NCBI RefSeq assembly: GCF_030864355.1
Contig: NC_083394.1
Coordinates: 1,860,001 to 1,924,000 of the forward strand
Length of the DNA: 64,000 bases
Direction of reading: 5' to 3'
Source: Cutaneotrichosporon cavernicola
Lineage: Eukaryota; Basidiomycota; Tremellomycetes; Trichosporonales; Trichosporonaceae
Under the pieces are notes generated by a model. The model searched no databases, was not told where the DNA came from, and saw nothing but the letters and a program-made list of their open reading frames with translations. Positions 46,101-56,629 of the stretch are shown here, in pieces; position 1 is the first letter of the stretch; each line of letters opens with the position of its first letter. The translations under genes and the position numbers were made by a program.

Positions 46101-46611
46101 GTCTGGGGAGTTGAACACGTCGAACACAGCACACAACCGCGCATAAGGTAGCAAGAGTATCGGTGACACTTTGAGTGCGTCGAAGCGTCCACGAAACGCC
46201 GCAGCTGTCATGTGCCGGTCACGGCGTCGAGTTTCCCGAAACAACTCGCGGTTTGCGTCTGGTTCGAGCCATGCCCATGTCGGCATAGGGGGCACCTGGG
46301 CAGTTCGTGGTGGCTTCATTTTGCGCGGTGTGCGCACTAGTGCTGATCCGTCATCGTGCTGCTCGGTGGGCACCGTGGCGGACACGGCGAATCGCCGCGC
46401 CGTTGTCTGGTGTTAGCCGAAGAGGAGAGGGGAAAGAGAGGTGGTGCCGGGTTGAGGAGGGAGAGAGCGATGAAGAACCCACATGTGAGTACCGCGACCT
46501 TGGGCGTCTGCCTGCGTCGATGTACGCTCTCCCAACGAGACGGAGGACGTGGGCGACGGTCGAGGGCGCGAGGCGCGCAATGGCGATGGCCTGGGGTGAC
46601 GGGCAGGCCAT
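43170..46611 (-). CDS. Mitochondrial pentatricopeptide-repeat (PPR) protein
   Basis: Exon 1 46611-46483 and exon 2 46406-43170 (intron 76 nt, GTGGGT...CAG, in phase) give 1121 residues. The joined N-terminus is rich in Ala, Arg and Ser (MACPSPQAIAIARLAPSTVA ... TTARRFAVSATV), a good mitochondrial presequence that neither exon shows alone. The centre contains many roughly 35-residue helical pairs with PPR-type wording: GITPTLETYTSLISVFGNA, ASGIEPDAVAWCALLNAYIE, RDLVPTSITYGIITNSF. An acidic linker (DVHVDVQEGDDVYDG) precedes a basic C-terminus. PPR proteins bind organellar RNA for processing or translation; the target is unknown. Confidence 0.88.
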
Positions 46612-47432
46612 CGCCGGGGTGTAATGAGCTAGAGCAGGCTAATGCCGGGGTGGGTGCATAGCCTGGCCTTAGCCCTTTGATCGCGCAAGACGTGTCGGAG
46701 GCGGGGTGGTCGATTGCCGAGCAGAGGAACAGCTGAGAGAGATGCTAGTTGTGATACGGTGGTGAGGGGCTGCTGGTTGCCTGCATGCCTGTCTTTGGCG
46801 GAAAATCGCGATGCGTCCATCCCAATCCCAAGCCGCGTAATTTGATCCCGTTACTGCCCAACCACAACCACTCATCCACTCATCCTCGAGATATTGACAC
46901 CATTGTGGCTGCATAAAATGCACTTCCAACGCAAGGATGCACCCATGCATCCATGCGTTAATTTCTGAGCATCTCTGTGGGTGACGACTAGAACGACGGT
47001 GGCGTCCTTGATGTTCTCATTAGAATGGTCGACGTGGTCGCCACTGCCATCCCATCAGCTGCTTCTGATCTTGTGTCACATCGCCATTTGCTCTCGCGCC
47101 GTCACTGCACGCGCCACTACTTGCGCCCGTGGCACTTGCCCACCAGATTTCCTCAGTTGGAATGCTGGGTCATCTGTCCTCTCTATGCCGGTGTCTGCTT
47201 CGTACTCGATATGCACAAGCGACGTGTGCTTGCCTTGTCTTTCGGAAGGGGCTGTGAGAACAAAGCTCGTTGATGTCATCCCATTTTCCGAAACGGTCCA
47301 GGCACAGAAGCAGTAGGCCACGTGAATGACACGTGATCACTACCGCCCAAACTTAAACAGTCCTCTCACCTCTTATTCGACACAACTGGGTGGCAAAGAA
47401 TCGCAATTGCACTTACAACTCACCTAAACACA
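46612..47432. promoter_or_regulatory. Divergent promoter region with two CACGTG E-boxes
   Basis: It separates the PPR (-) and PRP31 (+) start codons. CACGTG occurs at 47319-47324 and 47330-47335, 11 bp apart and about 100 bp before PRP31, a typical bHLH (Cbf1/SREBP-like) site. No gene seen. Confidence 0.5.
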
Positions 47433-49088
47433 ATGTCGCTCGCAGATACCCTGCTCGCTGACTTTGACGGGCTGTCCGACGACGAGGTAGCCGCTCCAGC
47501 GCCAACCTTGCCACAGAAGCGCGGCCTAGCAGACGATCTCGGGGATGACTTGGACGCAGATGGCGACCTCAAGATGGAGGACGGGAGTAGCGCGGTCGGT
47601 TTCGTTCCGGATGGTGGTGTGCGGCCTGCTGAGGAGCTCGATGCCGACGAAGTGGAAGCTACCGACCTCGCCGCCGTGGCGGATGTGAGCACCGTCGCCA
47701 AGCTCATGACCGGGAACAAGCTCAAGGAGGTGCTCGAGGTGAGTCGATCTTTCTATCAACCTAACGACCAGGACATTAAGCGGTACACTTCCACACCAAC
47801 GGATATGTCAAGCAGCACGGGAGGGCCACTCGAAGAGAACCCCGAGTATCACCTGGTCGTGACGGCGAACAACCTCAGCGTCGAGGTCGACAACGAGATG
47901 CTCCTCGTGCACAAGTTCATTCGCGATCACTATGGACCGCGCTTCCCCGAGCTCGAGTCGCTCATCACCGATCCGTGGACGTACATCGCCGCAGTGGAGG
48001 GTATCGCCAACTGCGACGACCTCACCAAGGCCATCCTGCCTGACACGGTTCCCGCCGCCACCAAGCTCTCCATTACGCTGACGGCCGCGTCGAGCCGGGG
48101 ACGCAAGCTCGAGCCGGCCGAGTGGGCGACCGTGCAGTATGCCATCGTGGTGGCGGGAGAATTGCGCGCAGCTCGCGAGACTATCTTCAATTACGTTGAG
48201 AGCCGGATGAGCGCGGTCGCGCCCAATATCTCCGCGATCGTGGGGACAGGCATTGCCGCCAAGCTCCTGGGTCTTGCGGGCGGACTGAACGCCTTCTCAC
48301 GCGCTCCGGCGTGTAATATCATGCTCTACGGTGCGGTCAAGAAGAGCTTGGCGTCCTCACACCTCGCAACGAGCACGCAGCTCCGTCACACTGGCTTCAT
48401 CTACCAGTCCTCGCTCGTGCAAGGCGCCCAACCCGAGGACAGGCGGCGCGCCCAGCGCGCCGTGAGTAACAAGGTGTCGTTGGCGGCGCGGATTGATGCT
48501 GGCAAGAGCTCGCGCGACGGCGGTTTCGGGCGCAAGATGCAACTCGACCTCGCCAAGCGTATCGAGAAGATGGCTGAGCCTCCCCCCTCCAAGCTCACCA
48601 AGGCGCTTCCGATCCCGCAGGAGACGGCGCGGAAAAAGCGCGGCGGAAAGCGCGCACGGAAGCTCAAGGAGGAGTATGCAACCACCGAGCTGCGCAAGCT
48701 CCGCAACCGCGTCGAGTTTGGCAAGGCCGAGGAGGAGACACTGGTGGACGACGAGTTCGTCGGGCAGGGTATGATTGGTTCGCAGGGCAAGGTGCGCGGA
48801 CTTGTTGCCGACAGCAAGAGTCGCGCCAAGATGAGTCGTGCCAACCGCCTGCGTACGCAGCTGCTTGGGCGCGCGGCTGCCAGTGCGGATTCTGGGTCGG
48901 GCACATCTACGTCGCTCAGCTTTACGCCTGTGCAGGGTATTGAGATCGTCACGCCCTCGCTCAGTGCGGCGCAACGTGTGCAGGCCGCCAACGACCGATG
49001 GTTTGCCAGCGGCACGTTCACCCACGTGCCCCAGAAGAAGAGCACGATTCCAGGCCAGATGGCACCGCCACCGCCTCCATCCAAGTAG
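47433..49088 (+). CDS. PRP31: U4/U6 snRNP protein Prp31
   Basis: Exons 47433-47738 and 47772-49088 give 540 residues. The N-terminus is acidic (LADFDGLSDDEV). NPEYHLVVTANNLSVEVDNE starts the NOSIC/Nop region, with HKFIRDHYGPRFPELESLI, GIANCDDLTKAILP, NISAIVGTGIAAKLLGLAGG and the Prp31-specific GFIYQS following. RKKRGGKRARKLKEEYATTE begins the Prp31 C-terminal domain. The protein binds 15.5K and the U4 5' stem-loop and tethers U4/U6 to U5. The 33-nt intron (47739-47771, GTGAGT...CAG, branch CTAAC) has no stop and is a multiple of three, so an unspliced message would encode a 551-residue form. Confidence 0.96.
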   Translation: MSLADTLLADFDGLSDDEVAAPAPTLPQKRGLADDLGDDLDADGDLKMEDGSSAVGFVPDGGVRPAEELDADEVEATDLAAVADVSTVAKLMTGNKLKEVLEVSRSFYQPNDQDIKRYTSTPTDMSSSTGGPLEENPEYHLVVTANNLSVEVDNEMLLVHKFIRDHYGPRFPELESLITDPWTYIAAVEGIANCDDLTKAILPDTVPAATKLSITLTAASSRGRKLEPAEWATVQYAIVVAGELRAARETIFNYVESRMSAVAPNISAIVGTGIAAKLLGLAGGLNAFSRAPACNIMLYGAVKKSLASSHLATSTQLRHTGFIYQSSLVQGAQPEDRRRAQRAVSNKVSLAARIDAGKSSRDGGFGRKMQLDLAKRIEKMAEPPPSKLTKALPIPQETARKKRGGKRARKLKEEYATTELRKLRNRVEFGKAEEETLVDDEFVGQGMIGSQGKVRGLVADSKSRAKMSRANRLRTQLLGRAAASADSGSGTSTSLSFTPVQGIEIVTPSLSAAQRVQAANDRWFASGTFTHVPQKKSTIPGQMAPPPPPSK

Positions 49089-49401
49089 ACATTGTATAGC
49101 AATAGAGTAGTCGCCACAGTGATGGACACAGGTCATATGTGCCACGCATGGTGACCCCATAAATGCTCAGCTGTTGCCCAGGCGCCCAGGGCCCCCGGCT
49201 GGCTCGCTGTCAACGAGTCCGCGAGTGTCGTCAGTCAACAGTCAACCACCGTCGCGACGCCCACACCCCCCGTGCCCCGCGCCTACCGATGCATGACCGC
49301 GGTGCTGTCAGCAACCGCGTGATGTATGATGGAACGGTTACTATATACAATGTTGATGCCGAGGCTTGCCCGGCGCTACTGTGTGCCCCCAGTCGCTATG
49401 A

Positions 49402-51038
49402 TTATGCAGTCGCCTCACTGCTGTCAGTTATCGGAGAGACGGTTGGGCTAACTCACACCTTGACGTCCTTGACGTCCTCGGCATCGGCCTTGACGTCAGG
49501 CTTGGAGTCGACCTTGGCGTCCGCCTTCGCGCCGGCCTTGGCCTCCAGCTCCTCGATGGGCTTCATCTCCTGCGCGACCTTGGCAGTAATCTTGCGGTCC
49601 TGGACCTCCAGGCCGTTGATCTTCTCGACGGCGGGGACCTGCTGGGTCTCGTCCTCGAGCACGACGAAACCAAAGCCCTTGGAGCCGCGGAACGCGCGGT
49701 GACCGGGGAGTTTGCGGATGCCCTTGATGACATGCGCCGACTTGACCTTGATCGAGAGGTTGGTGAAGATGGCGCTCAGGCCCTCGTCGTCGATGGTGAA
49801 CGGAAGGTTGGCCACAAAGACGGTGTTCTGTCGTCAGTTGAAGCAGCACAGGGAGCTTACCGTGCTGACCTCGCCGGTGAGAGCAAGACGAGGCATGCGC
49901 TCCTTGGGCTGCTTCTTCGCGGGCTCCCCGTTCTCGGCCTTGACCTTGGGCTCCTTGACCTTCTTGGGCTTGGCGGTCTTCGGTGCGGCCTCGGCCTCGG
50001 CCTCGTCGTCAACAGCGGTCTCGTCACCGTCCTCAGGGCGACGGCGGCGAGACTGTTCGGGTCAGCCAACTCGGCGTCTGTGGCCTCACCTTCGAGGCAG
50101 TCTTCTTCTTCTTCTTGGGCTTGTCGGCCTTGTCGGCAGACTTCTCGCTGCTGACAGCGGCAGCGTCAGCCGCATCGGCCGCCTCCTTCTTCTCCTTGGC
50201 CTCCTTGGCCTTGGCCGCCTTCGCAGCCTTCTCCTCCTTGCGCTTCTCGAGGAGTTCGGTGCGACGGTCCGCGTTCTCCTCCTTGGAGCGCGCAAGCTGG
50301 AGGTGAACCTGGCGACCGCCAATCTCTGGAATGTGTGAGCTTTGTCGCACTATTGGGGAAGGAAGGTGGGTGGGTGCACTCTGGAGGAGGGTGGCACGGA
50401 TACACCAGTGGAGTGTGCTGGAGGCAAGGCGCTGGAAGAAGGTGGACATGGTCAGACATACCCGTCTCGTTGAGGGTCTCGACAGCCTTGGTGGCGTCGG
50501 CCTCGTTCTTGAACGTGACGAAGGCGTAGCCGGCGGGACGGCTCTTGTAGCGGGTGGGAAGAATGACCGAAATGCTGTGGGTTTGTAAGTGCATGTAGCG
50601 TCAACATGGCTGCAAGACTTACATCTCGCCGCCAGCCTTGGCAAGGTGCTCGCGGATCTGCTCCTCAGTGGCCTAGAACGGTTAGCGGTGATCGATGCTC
50701 GCGATGCGATGGGATGCGTTGCATGACGTACCGAGAAGGCAAGGTTGCCGATGTAGACCTGTAGACGCGTCAGCATTGCGTGCGCGATTCTCAGCGACCC
50801 ATATCGAGAAGCACCCAGCTGTCGGAATGTTGCCCGTGCAACATCGCACGACGCCGCTGAGCCCGTGCGAAATGCGAGGGACGTGGCCAGCGAGGCCTGG
50901 AATGAGACTTACGCGGTGGCCCTCCTCGATGGTCGAGTCAACCGCAGCAGCCGGCGTAGCGGCCGCCGCCGCAGAGGCAGGGGTGGCGGCGGCGGCGGGG
51001 GCAGCGGCAGGAGTGGGAGAAGCAGGAGCGGCAGACAT
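49402..51038 (-). CDS. Two-RRM RNA-binding protein
   Basis: Exons in transcript order: 51038-50913, 50758-50732 (27 nt), 50672-50623, 50574-50462, 50325-50090, 50052-49861, 49827-49457 and 49417-49402, giving 376 residues. An Ala/Pro-rich start leads to RRM1 (VYIGNLAFS as RNP2, AGYAFVTF as RNP1). A Lys/Ala/Glu-rich helical region and a basic linker follow, then RRM2 (NTVFVANLPFT, GFGFVVLED) and an acidic/Lys tail. The general role is pre-mRNA or rRNA binding; it resembles fungal Rnp24-type proteins. If the last intron (49456-49418) is kept, translation stops at 49453, changing the tail from KVEATA to KV. The 27-nt exon codes exactly RNP2. Confidence 0.85.
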
Positions 51039-51908
51039 TGTGGCTTGCGATGAGATCGAGGAAGGTCGCGCGCTGTGTGTAGATGGTCTAGCGAATGCGC
51101 GTGGGTAGTCGTTTAGCACGCAGAGGCGGCGGGTTGAGAGGGGATGGGGTGATGGAGGAAGGGGTTGAGAGTGATCAACTGGCTCTTGAGTTGTCGTTGA
51201 AGAGGCTAAAGAGAAAAAGAGAGAAGAGAAGAAGAGATCAACTAAATGCATGGGAGGGGGCCGGAGGGAGTGCCACCGGGGAGGGAAGGAAGACACAGGG
51301 AGGCAGGGCTTGGTACCGCGGCTCGGGGGAGGAGGACAAGGAAGGTACGAGTTGTCTGGGGACCCATTCCACTGTTCCACCAACAAGGCCGCCACAAGGG
51401 AACTAGGGCCAAGGAGGGCACGGGTCTACTGGGTCTCACCCTGTTAATCGCTAATGCGGAGGCAATTTTACTAATCAGCTACCAACTATGTCCACCATTT
51501 GACTGGTACCTAGCAGGCTCACATTCCCTTCACGTGACGCAAATTGATCGAAGACTTGACGCTGTTGTTCCTTTGACGTCATGAACAGATAACAGCCTTC
51601 CGTGTGGTGGAGGTTCGAGTCTTGTTCGCTTCGCCTCTCAACTGTGCACTTCGAGTGCTGCACGGCTGCGACGTTCCAACTTGGGACTGCGACGCCAGCG
51701 TGTCTCCGTCGTGTATCCCGACGATACGACGACGACGACGATGCGAGGGCGCACTTGTGGCTGTTCGGGGGCGAGAACACACGAAGCGACGCAGGCTGCG
51801 CCTCTGCTCTCATACCTAAGTGACCACCCCGATTCACGCGGGCCTCTTCTACTTATCCTCACCTCATCTCACCTTTGCTACATCTAATCTTCTCTCCCAT
51901 CACCTTCC
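51039..51908. other. Divergent intergenic region
   Basis: Purine-rich leader upstream of the RRM gene (51100-51350), then nothing recognisable up to the zinc-finger gene. Confidence 0.5.
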
Positions 51909-54147
51909 ATGCCTCCCCTCAGGACCGACCCAGCACTCCACACTTGCGAATACTGTCAGCGGCGCTTCAAGAAGCAGGGGTTCCTCAACCGTCACCTGCT
52001 CCAGCGTAAGGCAACAGGCGGTGTACTCAAGTTGACAATAGACATGGCGAAAGGCGACGTAGCTCGGCTTCCCCCTCAGGCCAGCACACCAAAGCCCAAG
52101 GGGAGGAGGGGCCGGAAGAAGAAGGGGCAGCCGCAGGCGCAGTCGGCAACGGAGGTGAAACCGTGACCTTTTGTTGACCCAAACCCTAGCTGACAGCAGC
52201 AACACCCGAGTCTTCCTCTATCCTTTCGCCACTGGTGAGGTGGGGCGGAAGGGTGGCCCAGTCCCCACCGTCGTCAACCTCTGCACGCCATCCCCGCCCC
52301 CGAATGCTAAGATGCCTGGGCCGCGATGGCGGACGGACAACCAGCAGGCGATACCAGGGCCCTCACACCGCGCACCACCAGAGGAAAACACTTGGTTCAA
52401 CCAGCGGCCACCGCCTCTGAACCCCACTCCTCCTCTTACGAACGAAGATTTCCTTCGCCGCCGCCGCCGATACCACCTTACCACCGACTCCCCCAGCTTG
52501 GCTCCGAGCTTGGGTAGTGTCAGCAACAGCAGGGAGGGCAGTGTCGCGTCAGGGCATTCGAGGTCTTCAACTTCTAGTCGCCGGTCGCGACAGAAGCGGA
52601 AGCGCCTGTACGCGGTCAACCCCAGTGCGACTCACACTCGCTTCGAATCTAGTGACGAGGTGTGTCATGATAAACAGACTGCTGTTGACAAGCCTCCGCC
52701 TCTCCCCACTCCTCACGAACTTCCCAGCCCTGCCTGTAGAGACGATTCTCAAAACGGTGACGCGTTCGATCTCGATGCGATCTCCCTACCATCCAGGCTC
52801 GGCAGCCCTTCGCCGTCCCCCAGCGTCTCACCTCACCACACCGCCTCACCTTCGCAGAGCCCCCCGCCTCCAATCGACGAGCCTCCTTCTCAAACTCCTT
52901 CATACTCGCAGCGCTACCCGGCCCGCTGCTCGACATACAACTCTGGTGGTTCAGTGAAACCTGACCCCGCAACGACATTCAGCGATGACAGAGACGTACG
53001 GATGGAGGACGCGGGGAAAGACGAAGAGCTAAGCGCTGTCGAGAGCCAACCCCCCGTCCGGAAGCGTCATCGCCATGTCAAGAGTTCTTCAGGTCCCCCA
53101 TCCGAGGCTGTGTCCAACTCGCAGTTGTCCCCCATGTTGGTCTGCTCAACACGGCCGTCGATGAAAGGCCGATCAAGCCCATCCCGTGGGAGCATCTATG
53201 CGTCCATCTCCAGCGAGGAGCAACAGAGTGAGGTCGACGACAATCGCCACCGTAAGGCGCGCCGTGGTAAGGGAAAGAGCAACTCCAGTCCCCTACCGAC
53301 GGACTCCAACTTGGAGCGGGACTCTGCAACGCCCGAGTCGGCTAGATGGAGCCATTACAGCGAGCCACCATCGCGTCGTCAGAGCCTCCACTCGCCTCAC
53401 GCAATCCTCAGCTCCCCGACACATAACACGGAGCCAACCACCCCGAACGACGACGATGGCAGCGCAGTCGAGACCTACTCGGTGCAAACAACGACGAGTG
53501 CCGCTCGCCGTCACTCGATCGATTTCAACGCTGCAGCCGTCTCCGAGTCACTGCAAGGATTCCTCGAGCACGCTCAGAAGATCCACCAGCCTGTGTTTCA
53601 TCGCTCACGCCTGGTCCCGGACAAGGCAGGACCGGTCCGGCCAACCAATCCCCCACCGCGAGGGACGGCCCCACCGAGGATTGTGAGCTCGGCGCCTAAC
53701 GCGTCTTTGACGGTTACGGACAGGCCCCAGACCAACCACAACCCCTCCCTCTTAACGGCTGCAACGGAACGCGTCAGAGAGGAGCGGCCGCAACACTCAC
53801 CGGAAGCACCAACTTCTCGTGCCCTCTCGCCCAGCATTCCCCCCGCTCCGACGCCTGGCGCTCCACCGTTGCGAGCGGCCATCACCTCACTAGCCAGCGC
53901 GGCTCCCAACCCCTTCCTCCGCTCCCGTGTGAAAATGGCCTCGACAGGGACGCAAACGGATATGGCAGCCCCAAACACTCATCACACCAACCAAGCCCAT
54001 GCCAGCCCACCAATCAACAGCTCCTTGAAATCTCGCGGCACGCAGCATTCGTGTACAGTTTGCTCGTGTGTCGCCTCTAACTTGTTCACCAGTTTCCTCC
54101 ACTTTGCGCATGGGATGGAGTGGTTTTCGTGCGAGTGTAACAAGTAG
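51909..54147 (+). CDS. Single C2H2 zinc finger protein with long disordered region
   Basis: Exons 51909-52005, 52042-52162 and 52200-54147 sum to exactly 722 codons (721 residues). Splicing intron 1 produces CEYCQRRFKKQGFLNRHLLQH, a proper C-x2-C-x12-H-x3-H finger; the second His codon is built across the junction. A basic AT-hook-like stretch (KPKGRRGRKKKG) follows, then about 600 residues of Ser/Pro-rich disorder with basic clusters (RRSRQKRKRL, PVRKRHRHVK), and a Cys-rich end (CTVCSCVASN, CECNK). It is probably a nuclear DNA-binding regulator. Intron 1 is 36 nt without a stop; retention gives an 85-residue protein lacking the last zinc ligand. Confidence 0.75.
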
Positions 54148-54655
54148 AAGTCGTCGGGCTATTAGGAGCGAATGGCCCACATGTGATGTGACCTTACCTG
54201 GAGTGGAGCAAGTGAAAGATGTATCTCATGTGTTTGACGGGGGGATGTCAGTGTGAGTTACTTGGCCGACGCAGAGTCAGTCGCGTCAGTGCAATCATGT
54301 GTTCGCTTGGCTTGCTTGCTTGCGATGGAGCGAAGGCGAGACACGCATGCTCGTGCGGGTGGGTGCGAGGTGGTAGGTAGGATAAAGCTTCGGGACGGAA
54401 CTTGGTGCGGGAGGCCGTAAGTGTAGATGGGAATGAGGGTGGAGGGTTCAAGGTGGAAGGTGGAGGCAGTCGAGTCAGGATCAGGTGCTTGTGTAGGTGC
54501 AGGTGCGATGGCGGGGTGGCACATGGCTCACAGCGACGGCGACTGACGACCACCTCATTCAATTGTTCAATCTAACATTTGGCACAACACTACACTCCAT
54601 CCTTTCTCTTTCCTCCCCCTCCTCTTCCACTTCCTCTTCCTCCCCTCATCCAACG
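54148..54655. other. Intergenic region
   Basis: No gene found; the end is C/T-rich leader of the methyltransferase gene, whose 5'-UTR intron follows. Confidence 0.5.
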
Positions 54656-54716
54656 GTAAGCCCATCTCCAAGTCCTTTCCCCCTTCACCGCTTCCCCCCC
54701 CCCCTCCTAACCTCAG
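54656..54716 (+). other. Probable 5'-UTR intron ending directly before a start codon
   Basis: GTAAGC donor at 54656, branch CTAAC and acceptor CAG at 54714-54716, abutting the ATG at 54717. A C12 run precedes the branch site. Confidence 0.65.
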
Positions 54717-55586
54717 ATGACCTCACCCACAAAGCTAGCCTCGTGCTCGCTCCACGACCCGCGCCTAACCTCGACCCTCGTCCCCCAACTCGCGCACCGC
54801 CTAAACCTCGCCGACGCATGGGGTATCCTCCCCGGCTGGCAAGTGCTCGATGTCGGCTGTGGGTCCGGCGACTCGACTCTGGCCTTTGCGCAAGCCGTGG
54901 GATCCGAGGGCCACGTAACGGGTATCGATCCAGGCAGTCTGGACGAGGGCAGCCCAACACTCTCCCAGGCGCAGGGATACATTCTCCGGTCGCGCCTCGG
55001 ACCGCGGATTAGTTTCAAGCAGGCCGACACACCTTCCTTCCTCGCTTCTGGGGGGTCGTTTGACGCAGCAACCCTCTGCCATTCCCTGTGGTACTTTGAC
55101 TCGCGTGCCACGGTTCGACGTCTCTTCCAAGCCCTCGCCAACGGGAACGTCAAGCGCGTCCTCCTCGCAGAGTATACTGGGGAAGCGCGGACCGAAGCGC
55201 AGGAGCCACATGCGCTGGCCGCTCAAGTCCAAGTCCAATTTTATCACGCCCAAGCCCGCGGAGAGGGGGAAGGGCCCATCTTACCCGGCGTGCGAGAGGC
55301 GCTTCGTCCCGCCGAAATCGTACGCGAAGCCCAAGAGGCCGGATGGCGGGTAGCGAATGAAGGCGTCCTCCAGTCCCCAGAGGGAATGGTAGACGGTAAA
55401 CTCGCCGTCCAGGGTGTCCTCGACCCAGCGTTTACCGCCCGGCTTCTGAGTTTCGGCGTGCGCGGAACGACGGCCGATATGCTGGGAATGGTCCAGGAGA
55501 TTCGGGGAATGAAGGACGACCTGATGCGGGAGGGCGAGGACGTGGATACCATGGACGTGGCTTGGGTCGTGCTCGAGAAGGCTTAG
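54717..55586 (+). CDS. Class I SAM-dependent methyltransferase
   Basis: One coding exon, 289 residues. WQVLDVGCGSGDSTLAFAQA is motif I and GHVTGIDPG motif II, with FDAATLCHSLWYF in the position of motif IV and KRVLLAEYTG near motif V. The pattern fits small-molecule methyltransferases of the UbiE/methyltransf_11-25 type; the substrate is unknown. The C-terminal half (LRPAEIVREAQEAGWRVANE) is an ordinary cap of this fold. The start is supported by the intron acceptor immediately upstream. Confidence 0.85.
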   Translation: MTSPTKLASCSLHDPRLTSTLVPQLAHRLNLADAWGILPGWQVLDVGCGSGDSTLAFAQAVGSEGHVTGIDPGSLDEGSPTLSQAQGYILRSRLGPRISFKQADTPSFLASGGSFDAATLCHSLWYFDSRATVRRLFQALANGNVKRVLLAEYTGEARTEAQEPHALAAQVQVQFYHAQARGEGEGPILPGVREALRPAEIVREAQEAGWRVANEGVLQSPEGMVDGKLAVQGVLDPAFTARLLSFGVRGTTADMLGMVQEIRGMKDDLMREGEDVDTMDVAWVVLEKA

Positions 55587-56629
55587 GGCCTTGGGCTTTG
55601 GGCTTTGGGCTATGGGCAAGGCTGGGGCTCTGATTTGTTTTCATTGTATGGATGTCATGGTATGGCATGGCGATACAACTCTGACCTTACTCACGCGATG
55701 TGAGCTACTCCCACCACGCGCCGCGCGCACACTTACTCCCCCGCAATTGTTCATTCACGGACGGTACGCGCGCGACTGCGTCCGCGATTCTCGTCCATGG
55801 GCGGATCGAGATGCGCGCCGCGCAGGACAAGTACCTTTCCAACCCACCATCGCCCGACGCGCAGCCACGCGTGGGTCAGCGCCCAGAGAGTGCGTGTTGT
55901 GAGGCCGTCCGTGGGTGTTGGGGCGATGGCGAGGGGCATGGTAGGTGGGTGGGTGGGTGGGTGCGAGGGGAGGGGTGGGTGGGTGGGTGGGTGCGAGGGG
56001 AGGGGTGGGAGGGTGGGGGTGGGAGGGGTGAGAGGGTGGGGGTGGCGTGGGTAGGTGAGGGTTGTGGACTTGGTGCGGATGGGGTGTTGCAGTGGGCTAG
56101 GTGAGGGGGTTGGGCGAGCTGAAGGGGGTGGTGCGGTGCGCGACGCGTGAAGTGCGTCGTCACTGTAGGTCGTGACTACGCGTTGTAGGGGATGGTGGAG
56201 TGGCAGTGCGGGTGAGGGACGTGCAGTGGCGGTGGAACCAGAGGCGGGTTGAGGTTGTGGTCACTTGGGTCTTGGTTGGCGACTGACTGTCGCGGCGCGG
56301 TGGATGTACTGGTGTCTGATGGGTTGTTGTTGGGTTCTAATGCTCGGTCGTGTTGGATGCAAGTCAGCTGTGCTCAGTCTCGTCTCATTTTGTCGTCTGG
56401 GACTGGGGAATGATGCCAAGCCGCAAGCTTCTCAAGTCCACCCAACCGCACGGCCTTTTCGGACGTCATGGGGCCAGTGGCGTGCTTGGGGTTGGGTGGC
56501 GATGGCGGTCGGCTGCCGGCCTCATCGGCCTGAATGGTGTTTGGGGTGAACAGCGAACATTGACAAGGAAATGGGGACGGGGCGTAAGTGTTCATGGTTC
56601 ATGGAGTATGTCTATGCAATGTGATACCT
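55587..56629. other. Intergenic region with G-rich repeats
   Basis: No gene recognised. It includes GGGCTTT-type repeats just after the methyltransferase stop and a GGGT array (next entry). Confidence 0.5.
55943..56042 (+). repeat. GGGT-rich array with 30-bp period
   Basis: The block GTGGGTGGGTGGGTGCGAGGGGAGG recurs so that GTGCGAGGGG is at 55961 and 55991, followed by degenerate GGGTGGGGG copies. It has many G-triplets in a row and so strong G-quadruplex potential. Confidence 0.8.

Noticed and set aside
51590..51650. tRNA-like GGTTCGAGTC segment
   Set aside because: The T-stem does not pair beyond three bases, and no D-arm or acceptor partner was found upstream.
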